From contig CAZFHP010000061.1 of NCBI GenBank assembly GCA_964519365.1, forward strand, positions 1-8,941: DNA of 8,941 nucleotides, written 5' to 3'. The translations under genes and the position numbers were made by a program. The stretch's first letter is position 1; each line of letters opens with the position of its first letter. Below, piece by piece: positions 1 to 5,809 of this stretch. The stretch comes from CAZFHP01 sp964519365 (GTDB lineage Bacteria > Babelota > Babeliae > Babelales > RVW-14). The notes under the pieces were generated by a model. It did no database searches. It was not told where the DNA came from and saw only the letters and a program-made list of their open reading frames with translations.

Positions 1-404
1 ATATTTCCTGCAGCTTTTGCAACAAAAGAGCTTTCAGTTGCATGCGAAGTTCCTAAAGATTCTTTAGGCGCTTCAAGTTTGCCCGTAAAATAGTGTACCC
101 CTTCTTGCGCCCCAGGGACATTAAAGCCATACGTGTAATAAAAGCGCTCTTGCTTACCCCCGCCCTTGTAACCCTGTGGCTTCCAACCAATACCGGTTGG
201 TCCTGATAACTCCGTACTATATTTACCATGCTCGGCATAATATGCTTGTTGCGCCGTGTGCAACGACGCAAGATTAACCGCAACTTCTGTCTGACGAGCC
301 TTAGCCTGATACTGAAAGTATTGTGGCACAGAAACTGTTGCCAAAAAACCAACAATTGCAACGACTATCATCAATTCAATAAGTGTAAACGCATGTGACT
401 TCAT
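1..404 (-). CDS. Type IV pilin / major pseudopilin-like protein (3' end outside window)
   Basis: The minus-strand reading frame starts at ATG 402-404 and stays open to the left edge, giving 134 residues without a stop. The N-terminus reads MKSHAFTLIELMIVVAIVGF, a class III prepilin signal: a very short leader, the processing site before Phe, Glu at mature position 5, and a hydrophobic helix that serves as both membrane anchor and assembly core. After the helix come Ala/Gln-rich helical residues and a Gly-rich middle with aromatic residues, as in PilA/PilE-type or GspG-like subunits. The residue before the cleavage site is Ala rather than the usual Gly. The product should be cleaved and methylated by a PilD-type peptidase at the inner membrane, then assembled into a pilus or pseudopilus. 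The gene is divergent from transaldolase. Whether this is a pilus or type II secretion subunit cannot be decided from the part visible. Confidence 0.9.
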   Translation of the reverse strand, partial: MKSHAFTLIELMIVVAIVGFLATVSVPQYFQYQAKARQTEVAVNLASLHTAQQAYYAEHGKYSTELSGPTGIGWKPQGYKGGGKQERFYYTYGFNVPGAQEGVHYFTGKLEAPKESLGTSHATESSFVAKAAGN

Positions 405-410
405 AATCTT

Positions 411-417
411 CCCCCCC
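411..417 (-). promoter_or_regulatory. G7 homopolymer in the ribosome-binding region of the pilin gene
   Basis: On the minus strand the pilin start is preceded by CCGGGGGGGAAGATTATG. The seven-G run lies 7-13 nt before the ATG, where the Shine-Dalgarno sequence should be, and the only SD-like core is the GGAAG formed by its end. Such a G run stands out in this AT-rich sequence. It may simply act as a degenerate ribosome-binding site. Confidence 0.5.
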
Positions 418-450
418 GGAAACACATAGTATTTTTCACGCTCTTTCTTT

Positions 451-478
451 ATCGTTATACATCGTATAGCAATACGAT
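451..478. promoter_or_regulatory. Phased half-sites and inverted repeat upstream of the pilin gene (possible operator)
   Basis: ATCGTAT (461-467) and ATACGAT (472-478) form a perfect 7-bp inverted repeat around AGCA. A third related half-site, ATCGTTA, lies at 451-457, so the three begin 10-11 bp apart, about one helical turn. The block lies 47-74 bp upstream of the pilin start and about 30 bp from the transaldolase -35 box. Regulator binding is inferred; I do not recognise the motif. I found no good -35/-10 pair for the pilin gene. Confidence 0.35.
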
Positions 479-507
479 AACACAATATATCCATATGATA
501 CAATGCT

Positions 508-535
508 TTGAGCAATCTTGCATAAAATATATAAT
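508..535 (+). promoter_or_regulatory. Sigma-70-type promoter of the transaldolase gene
   Basis: TTGAGC (508-513, four of six consensus positions) and a perfect TATAAT (530-535) are separated by 16 bp. Transcription would begin near 542 and leave a leader of about 59 nt before the ATG. Confidence 0.6.
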
Positions 536-590
536 CATGATACAAATCGATAAGATTATAAAACTAATACGAATATTAAAGAAATAATAC

Positions 591-600
591 AGGAGCTCCT
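591..600 (+). promoter_or_regulatory. Self-complementary ribosome-binding site of the transaldolase gene
   Basis: AGGAG (591-595) lies 5 nt before the ATG at 601 and fixes the start. The full AGGAGCTCCT up to the start codon is a perfect 10-bp palindrome, so two transcripts could in principle pair here. It cannot form a normal hairpin on its own because it has no loop. Confidence 0.65.
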
Positions 601-1257
601 ATGAAAATATTTCTTGATACTGCAAATCTCGCGCAAATAAAACAATGGATCCCAACAGGTCTTGTTGATGGCGTAACAACAAACCCAAGCCTACTCAGCA
701 AAGAAGGAGCAAATCCTAAAGACGTTTTGCTTGAAATATGTGATCTAGTCTCAGGCCCGGTGAGTATCGAAGTTGTTGAAAAAACACCTGACGCTGTATA
801 TAAGCAAGCACACGAAATTGCCAAACTCGCACAAAACGTAGTCGTAAAGATCCCATTTACACAAGAGTACTTACCAACAATTAACAAACTCACAGAAGAA
901 GGCATACCGCTGAATATTACGCTTATTTTTTCAGCGCTTCAAGCACTTATCGCTGCCAAGCTTAACGTTGCTATGATCTCGCCATTTATTGGCAGGCTTG
1001 ATGACATAGGCATAACAGGCATAGAACTTATCGATGAGATTATCGAATTAAAAGACACATATGAATTTGACGCACAAATTATAGCAGCGTCTATACGATC
1101 AGTCGATCACTTCAAAGAAGCCGCGCTTTCTGAAGCTGATATTATCACACTCCCTCCAGCAATACTTGAAAAAAGCATTAAGCACCCATTAACAGACAAA
1201 GGCATCGAACTTTTTGATCGTGACTGGGAAAAAGTAGGAAAAAAGAGCTTACTTTAA
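601..1257 (+). CDS. tal: Transaldolase, small TalC/FSA-fold type
   Basis: The 218-residue length is typical of the small single-domain transaldolase/fructose-6-phosphate aldolase family. It transfers a dihydroxyacetone unit between sugar phosphates in the cytosolic non-oxidative pentose phosphate pathway. Visible signatures are FLDTAN (4-9, with Asp6), GVTTNPSLL (24-32), VVVKIPFT (80-87, Schiff-base Lys83), SPFIGRLDD (127-135), AASIRS (162-167) and HPLTDKGIE (195-203). Two residues separate true transaldolases from fructose-6-phosphate aldolase. E. coli FsaA has Gln59 and Tyr131; this protein has Glu57 and Phe129 at the matching places, as in TalB, so transaldolase activity is the better call. 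The gene has its own promoter and strong ribosome-binding site. No terminator is visible before the convergent gene, whose stop codon begins 3 nt away. Confidence 0.95.
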   Translation: MKIFLDTANLAQIKQWIPTGLVDGVTTNPSLLSKEGANPKDVLLEICDLVSGPVSIEVVEKTPDAVYKQAHEIAKLAQNVVVKIPFTQEYLPTINKLTEEGIPLNITLIFSALQALIAAKLNVAMISPFIGRLDDIGITGIELIDEIIELKDTYEFDAQIIAASIRSVDHFKEAALSEADIITLPPAILEKSIKHPLTDKGIELFDRDWEKVGKKSLL

Positions 1258-1260
1258 AAG

Positions 1261-1962
1261 TCAATACGTAAAAAGCATATCAAAAAAAGCGCGTACATAT
1301 TCTATGATGCTATTACCAGCCGTTTGAGCACTTTCTTTTGGTTCTAAATCAGGAATCTCAAAATCAAGTTCTTTTTTTGCTCGTTCTTCTTGAGCATGTT
1401 TTTGAGCCAATGTGCATCGTTCTTTTAATACTTCAAAGTGATCCTCGTATTTGTCACAGATGTCTTGTTCATCTGTGACAATAACATTTTCTTGATTATA
1501 CTGATTGGCAGACTGGGTCCAATTAAAAGAACCGGTCCATACTTGATCATCGATTACTGCAAACTTATTATGCATAATCGCTGATGGCTTAAAGAAAAAA
1601 GAACGATTGCTCGTGTCTTTTTTACGCAAATTCTTTTTTACTTTTTTTTCTGCATCAAAGACAAAGACATCTATGCCAGCATCAACAAGCATGGTCCCCT
1701 TGCTATACATGCCTTCCATTGAGATTTTATCTGTTATGACCTGCACATCAACGTTATGCTTGTCTTTTGCTTTGATGAGTGCTTTGACTATATGCTTATC
1801 TGTGATCATATATACTGCTGCATAAATTGTATGTTTTGCAGACTTAATAAGCTTAAGTAATTTACTTCTTGGTTTATCGTCAGGGGAAAAATAGACTTCT
1901 GACTTACTTGCAAGAGATACCGTCAAACTAAGCATAAAACAAATCAAGATAAAGCGTCTCAT
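1261..1962 (-). CDS. Exported phospholipase D-like protein, single HKD motif (Nuc-type)
   Basis: The 233-residue protein begins with a signal peptide (residues 1-19: Arg-rich start, hydrophobic core, likely cleavage after SLA). The PLD-like domain spans about 22-185. Its HKD motif is complete: His131, Lys133 and Asp138, followed by GSFNWT (144-149) and, after it, the polar NQENV stretch (156-160). With one HKD it should work as a dimer, as in the endonuclease Nuc and mitochondrial cardiolipin hydrolase. The substrate may be nucleic acid or phospholipid and cannot be decided here. A basic segment (107-120, KKVKKNLRKK) precedes the motif and would suit a polyanion. Cys169 and Cys183 could form a disulfide after export. 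The C-terminal tail (from about 190) is charged and ends in a hydrophobic helix-like stretch (219-233). The ribosome-binding site is weak. Confidence 0.88.
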   Translation of the reverse strand: MRRFILICFMLSLTVSLASKSEVYFSPDDKPRSKLLKLIKSAKHTIYAAVYMITDKHIVKALIKAKDKHNVDVQVITDKISMEGMYSKGTMLVDAGIDVFVFDAEKKVKKNLRKKDTSNRSFFFKPSAIMHNKFAVIDDQVWTGSFNWTQSANQYNQENVIVTDEQDICDKYEDHFEVLKERCTLAQKHAQEERAKKELDFEIPDLEPKESAQTAGNSIIEYVRAFFDMLFTY

Positions 1963-2004
1963 GTGGGCTATACTTTCGCTCTTAAAAATCTATATGAAAA
2001 ATTA

Positions 2005-2032
2005 TTTACGTTTATTCTTTTCTACTTATAAT
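2005..2032 (+). promoter_or_regulatory. Promoter of the coiled-coil protein gene
   Basis: TTTACG (2005-2010, four of six) and a perfect TATAAT (2027-2032) are separated by 16 bp, the same spacing as the transaldolase promoter. The predicted start near 2039 leaves about 59 nt of leader. Confidence 0.55.
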
Positions 2033-2053
2033 AGAAGAAGAGAAAGATTACAA
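2025..2053 (-). promoter_or_regulatory. Promoter of the PLD-like gene
   Basis: On the minus strand TTGTAA (2048-2053) and TATAAG (2025-2030, five of six) are 17 bp apart. Transcription would start near 2018 and leave about 55 nt before the ATG at 1962. The -10 box overlaps that of the opposite-strand promoter. Confidence 0.5.
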
Positions 2054-2070
2054 ATTGTTCGAATATTAGC

Positions 2071-2082
2071 AACAATATTGTT
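2071..2082. promoter_or_regulatory. 12-bp perfect palindrome just before a ribosome-binding site
   Basis: AACAATATTGTT is perfectly self-complementary and directly abuts the AGAAGAGG ribosome-binding site (2083-2090) of the downstream coiled-coil gene. It lies downstream of the predicted transcription start, so it could be a roadblock operator or a chance AT-rich palindrome. Confidence 0.3.
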
Positions 2083-2097
2083 AGAAGAGGAAATGTG

Positions 2098-2718
2098 ATG
2101 CAAGAAAAACGCAATGTATGTCGTTTATTCTTATGCTGCATACTAGCATATCTTACTATGAGCAAGCAAACTATCTTTTGCTTGCCAATAACTCAAACAC
2201 AAAATCAAATGCGAGATCTTTACAAAAAAGTCGGGACAGAGCTTGTCGGCATTCGCAAAGAATACCCAGCAACCCAACCCCGTATTTATCGCCTTTTGGA
2301 TCGTATCGACAAAATATATAACACGGTCAAAACATCTCTGAACGCACAACAAGACATGCAGGCACAACTGAAAGAAAAAAATCTAGAAACAATGACCCTT
2401 CAAAACGAACTTGTTTCTATGAAAGGCAAGCTTGACAGCGTCCAAGAAAAATTTGAAATGACAACAAAAAATCTTGAAATAGCAACCAAGAGTCTTGAAA
2501 TTGAAAAAAAATATTCTGACAAGCTCGCACAAGAAAAAACAGAGTTACTGACAAAAAAACATAAACAAAAACGTGAACAAAAAAAGAACAATCGAGAAAA
2601 GAAAAAAAAGAAAAAAGAACTTACAAGAAAAGACGAATATCACGACCTAGACGAAACACTCAGCAAACTTCAAAGTTTAAATCTTACTTCAAGCTCTGAC
2701 CCAAGCTCACCACGTTGA
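2098..2718 (+). CDS. Exported Lys-rich coiled-coil protein of unknown function
   Basis: I do not recognise a family. I chose ATG 2098 over the adjacent GTG 2095 because the AGAAGAGG site then sits 7 nt away rather than 4; this gives 206 residues. Residues 1-29 look like a signal peptide: basic start, then a hydrophobic run rich in Cys and Leu. Residues 35-80 are probably helical. From about 84 to 152 the sequence is Gln/Glu/Lys/Leu-rich with heptad-like spacing and near-repeats such as KNLEIATKSLEIEKK, which suggests a long coiled coil. Residues 153-178 are extremely basic, including KKKKKK encoded by A-rich runs. The tail is Ser-rich and ends SSSDPSSPR. The last 49 nt overlap the convergent tamB gene. 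A periplasmic structural or nucleic-acid-binding role is possible but unproven. Confidence 0.75.
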   Translation: MQEKRNVCRLFLCCILAYLTMSKQTIFCLPITQTQNQMRDLYKKVGTELVGIRKEYPATQPRIYRLLDRIDKIYNTVKTSLNAQQDMQAQLKEKNLETMTLQNELVSMKGKLDSVQEKFEMTTKNLEIATKSLEIEKKYSDKLAQEKTELLTKKHKQKREQKKNNREKKKKKKELTRKDEYHDLDETLSKLQSLNLTSSSDPSSPR

Positions 2719-5162
2719 TCTTTAACAACTTTTACATTAATATCATCTGACACCAAGTATTCTACTTGAAATGCTAAATCGTCTTGAAGATTAAAATTCT
2801 TCTGAATTTGCGCATGAAGTTGTTTGTTTAAATCAATAGAGATTACCCCCTTAATACCACCACGGCCAGTTTGATCTGTAAAGTTTGGCGTAATTTGAAC
2901 ATATTGTAACGCACGTGTTATCTTTTCAAAAAACGTTGTCGTCTTGGGTAGCATTTTTTTACTTCCCAAAATAATATCGTGTAAATTTTGCATCAGCATT
3001 ATAGGAAGATCAGCTTGTAACGTTGCATGCTCAGAGCCTGCTAAAAGCAATCCCAAGACCTGCTCTTCTTTTAATTCAGGATCAGCTTCAAGAAGAATAT
3101 TTGGCTTTTGTAATGACCCTGTTGCTTGTAACGTTACAGCATACTTGTTTATCGTATTTTTCGCCAGCAAATCAATAAGGGGGTCGTCAAGCTTGTTTGG
3201 CAAAAACTGAACCGTTCCATATTCAATAAAAAGCTTATTGCGCAAGAATTTAATAAACCCACCATCTAAGTCAAGCGCCCCACTAATATAAGGCGTCGCA
3301 AGCATAATATCAACATGAGCAGACGTTTTAAGCGACGCTGTTTTAACCGCCATTGGCTTTTGTGTCCTAACGTGAATATCGTATGTTAGATTATACTTAT
3401 CTGAAGAATAGAGATTATTGTTTGCTTCACGCGAAAATATATTTTCTTTGAGCAACGACTTTTTTAAAATAAGATTACCTGAAACATGCGCCTGCTTATT
3501 ATTACGTTTATGTACAAGAAGGTCGCCATATACAAACCCATAAAAGTCTTTTTTCCAGTTAAGAAACAGATTATTAATCTCAAGCGGCACATGAAACGTA
3601 TCATGCGTAAAAAAAGCACGAAGTGCTTTTATATACCCCCGACTGAGCCCCATATATGCATCAGAAAAAACAACTTTTTTATCACGCATAGTAACCGTAA
3701 AATTCGTGCGAAATTTTTCAACAAGATTACGAACCTCAGGAATATAAAACTTCCCACGTTTTAACGCTATACTTCCCGTTAAAATATTAAAGTCTTTTTG
3801 ATCAAGCGCCACATAAAAAAGAGCCCTTCTGCCTAACACTGCATACTTTAAGCTTTGCGGCAAAAGCGCTTGAATAAAAGAATAGGCTACTGTTCCGGCA
3901 AGTATTTTTTTATTTTTATCTTTTGTTCGCAATGAGATTACTTTATCTTTTCCAATCGTACAGTAAAACTTTGAAACATGCGGCTCAGGAGAAAGCGACA
4001 CAGTTATGCGATACGCACCATTCTCAAGAACATCAGGAGCCGTTCCCATAAGCGTTACTTCCTGAGTATTTGCCACAAATGTCCCCCGTAAAATAACTTT
4101 CTTTTGTGTTTCATGCTGTACTAAAGTAATCGCATAGGTCCCAGAAAGCTGGCCTTGTGATTGCGCGATAATCTTAAAAATAGCATCTTCTGATTTAATT
4201 TCCCAATTCGAATATTTTATACACTCACGATTTTTCAATACGATCGTTCCCATTTTATCATGCTTATCCCATGTCCCGGCACCATCAAACGACATACTTG
4301 GACCAAGTAATACAGACAGATTTGCAAGCAACTTTTTTACGCAATCAGATGAGATATCAATGTCACAGGACCGTGTATTATCGCATAACAAAATTTTCTT
4401 TTTATCCTGCCCCCAGTTTATTTTCAAAAACAATTGGTTATCTTTATACACACAAGTATTATCGCAAACAATCTCCCAGCTATCGCTATTGCTATGCGAA
4501 ACAAAAGCAACCGAACCGAATAATTTCGTCAATATCGTGCTTTTATCATATGCAACATCACCGTCATCAAGTAAAAGATTAACCTTCCAGGAATAATCGC
4601 ACCCTGTACTTGCATACTTTTTTTGAGCTTCAAGAACCCCATTTAAACAACACGTTAATAGTTTTTTATCACCCTGAGTATTATGTGCATGAAGCTTTAT
4701 ATCGTTTAAACGAATAAGCTCAGGAATTACTTTTATCCTTTTGGGAACAGACTCAAAAATATATCCAATATGCTCAGTAATATCAATCTTATTTGACGCA
4801 CGTTCATGATAGTCTGTGTTAACAAAAACATTATTAAACGTGCAACGAAGCGCCGCTTCTTTTTTCAAAATAAGCCTCAACAAATCTACCTTAATTTTTG
4901 CGTCATCAAATTGCCACCAACAATCATGATGCACTCGTGACGTTATCACCCCTTTTTCAATAAAAAGAGATCCTGTGAAAAAATTTAAACGATACGTATC
5001 TACGTGAATATCAGCTTTCCATTTTTTTTTCAAAAACTTAAATAATTCAGAAGCACACGCCCGTTGCACACGAGTATTATTCTGAGCAACCCACAGCGTT
5101 AAGATCCCCCCTAAAATAAGTACTAAACAAAGGCGTATTACAATTCTAAAAAGTGTTTTCAT
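2670..5162 (-). CDS. tamB: TamB/DUF490-family translocation and assembly protein
   Basis: This 830-residue protein has one N-terminal membrane anchor (about 7-26) followed by TRVQRACASELFKFL and, near 55-75, YRLNFFTGSLFIEKGVI. That N-terminal layout is typical of AsmA/TamB proteins. The middle is predicted beta-rich. The C-terminal region from about 628 to 830 carries the DUF490/TamB pattern: GALDLDGGFIKF, an IEYGTVQF segment, a DDPLIDLLA segment, DPELKEEQVLGLLLAG, and the end KDQRGELGSELEVRFKL. TamB proteins bridge the periplasm as a lipid-lined beta groove and take part in phospholipid transport and outer-membrane protein assembly, usually with a BamA-family partner (TamA), which is not in this window. 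The length is well below E. coli TamB (about 1260), so the bridge may be shorter. The gene lies 30 nt downstream of the pseudopilin gene and is probably cotranscribed with it. The ribosome-binding site is weak (GAAG, 5 nt before ATG). Confidence 0.9.
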   Translation of the reverse strand: MKTLFRIVIRLCLVLILGGILTLWVAQNNTRVQRACASELFKFLKKKWKADIHVDTYRLNFFTGSLFIEKGVITSRVHHDCWWQFDDAKIKVDLLRLILKKEAALRCTFNNVFVNTDYHERASNKIDITEHIGYIFESVPKRIKVIPELIRLNDIKLHAHNTQGDKKLLTCCLNGVLEAQKKYASTGCDYSWKVNLLLDDGDVAYDKSTILTKLFGSVAFVSHSNSDSWEIVCDNTCVYKDNQLFLKINWGQDKKKILLCDNTRSCDIDISSDCVKKLLANLSVLLGPSMSFDGAGTWDKHDKMGTIVLKNRECIKYSNWEIKSEDAIFKIIAQSQGQLSGTYAITLVQHETQKKVILRGTFVANTQEVTLMGTAPDVLENGAYRITVSLSPEPHVSKFYCTIGKDKVISLRTKDKNKKILAGTVAYSFIQALLPQSLKYAVLGRRALFYVALDQKDFNILTGSIALKRGKFYIPEVRNLVEKFRTNFTVTMRDKKVVFSDAYMGLSRGYIKALRAFFTHDTFHVPLEINNLFLNWKKDFYGFVYGDLLVHKRNNKQAHVSGNLILKKSLLKENIFSREANNNLYSSDKYNLTYDIHVRTQKPMAVKTASLKTSAHVDIMLATPYISGALDLDGGFIKFLRNKLFIEYGTVQFLPNKLDDPLIDLLAKNTINKYAVTLQATGSLQKPNILLEADPELKEEQVLGLLLAGSEHATLQADLPIMLMQNLHDIILGSKKMLPKTTTFFEKITRALQYVQITPNFTDQTGRGGIKGVISIDLNKQLHAQIQKNFNLQDDLAFQVEYLVSDDINVKVVKDQRGELGSELEVRFKL

Positions 5163-5192
5163 CTTAACTTCATGACTTCATGATATTCTCGA

Positions 5193-5744
5193 TCATCGAC
5201 AAATCCATTTTTTATGCCGATAAATATATTTTCGTATGCTTGCAACTGACATAATTGAACACGTTAAAGCAACCATATGCTTTTGTTTTTTATCAATCAA
5301 ATAAATCGACCCAGGGGAAATTTTTCCGTTTGGGAAAAACGTCACATAATTTTTTCTTTTATGCCCCCCTGCAGGAAACGTAATAGCTTGCTTTATGAGT
5401 TTTTTATGCTTTGCCGGCGCACCACGAGCTGACTTAAGATAGCCAAACGAAACAACCTGATTAAGCGCATGCCAACGTTTTTTCTCATGATCGTCTGTAA
5501 AATAATATCGATTACGATCATGCTCAAAAACTAACATTATTTTTTTATGATCTGTTTGAGCCTTTTGCTGCAAATATGAGAACGTCATAAAAAGCGTATC
5601 CAGCTCATCAAGCAAAAATCTCTCGTCTTTGTTTATAAATCTGGGCACAGATAATCCAAGAAAAACCATAACAACACTTAAACTTATCAGCATTTCAACA
5701 AGCGTAAATGCCCGGACAACACGTATCGTGCTTTTCTTATTCAT
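5193..5744 (-). CDS. GspH/FimT-like minor pseudopilin
   Basis: The 183-residue protein opens with a basic 12-residue leader, then FTLVEMLISLSVVMVFLGLS, a class III prepilin signal and hydrophobic helix with Glu at mature position 5. The residue before the cleavage site is Ala12, not Gly. A GspH/FimT-like minor subunit is suggested by the ITFPAGG (about 120-126) and VTFFPNGKISPGSIYLID (about 131-148) strands, which resemble the family's C-terminal pattern of phenylalanine, Gly and SxGxI. Minor pseudopilins of this group help start pilus or type II secretion pseudopilus assembly at the inner membrane. The gene sits between ruvA and tamB on the same strand, 44 nt after ruvA and 30 nt before tamB, away from other pilus machinery genes. 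The C-terminal tail is basic and ends WICR. Confidence 0.85.
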   Translation of the reverse strand: MNKKSTIRVVRAFTLVEMLISLSVVMVFLGLSVPRFINKDERFLLDELDTLFMTFSYLQQKAQTDHKKIMLVFEHDRNRYYFTDDHEKKRWHALNQVVSFGYLKSARGAPAKHKKLIKQAITFPAGGHKRKNYVTFFPNGKISPGSIYLIDKKQKHMVALTCSIMSVASIRKYIYRHKKWICR

Positions 5745-5780
5745 GATTTTTACGCCCCATCTCTTCTCTTTTTTACTAAA

Positions 5781-5809
5781 ATAGTATACTATGCCCGTGG
5801 CGACGACAA
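5781..5809 (-). promoter_or_regulatory. Palindrome and possible internal promoter at the ruvA/pseudopilin junction
   Basis: ATAGTATACTAT (5781-5792) is a perfect 12-bp palindrome that includes the ruvA stop codon (minus-strand TAG at 5789-5791). Read on the minus strand it supplies TATACT (5783-5788) as a -10 box, with TTGTCG (5804-5809) 15 bp upstream as a weak -35. It could drive the pseudopilin-tamB part of the unit separately. The spacer is short, so confidence is low. Confidence 0.3.

Noticed and set aside
53..361. Minus-strand 102-codon frame inside the pilin region
   Set aside because: The neighbouring frame from 404 encodes a textbook prepilin; this one is its Arg-rich out-of-frame shadow.
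405..600. Sigma-70 promoter for the pilin gene
   Set aside because: Boxes such as TATAAC on the minus strand have no acceptable -35 partner at 15-18 bp, so I did not assign one.
576..905. Minus-strand frame antisense to transaldolase
   Set aside because: It overlaps a fully conserved enzyme frame with strong signatures and has no homology-like features or ribosome-binding site.
4271..4596. Two plus-strand frames inside tamB
   Set aside because: They are antisense to a continuous 830-codon gene, are rich in His, Tyr and Ser as expected of antisense readings, and have no start signals.
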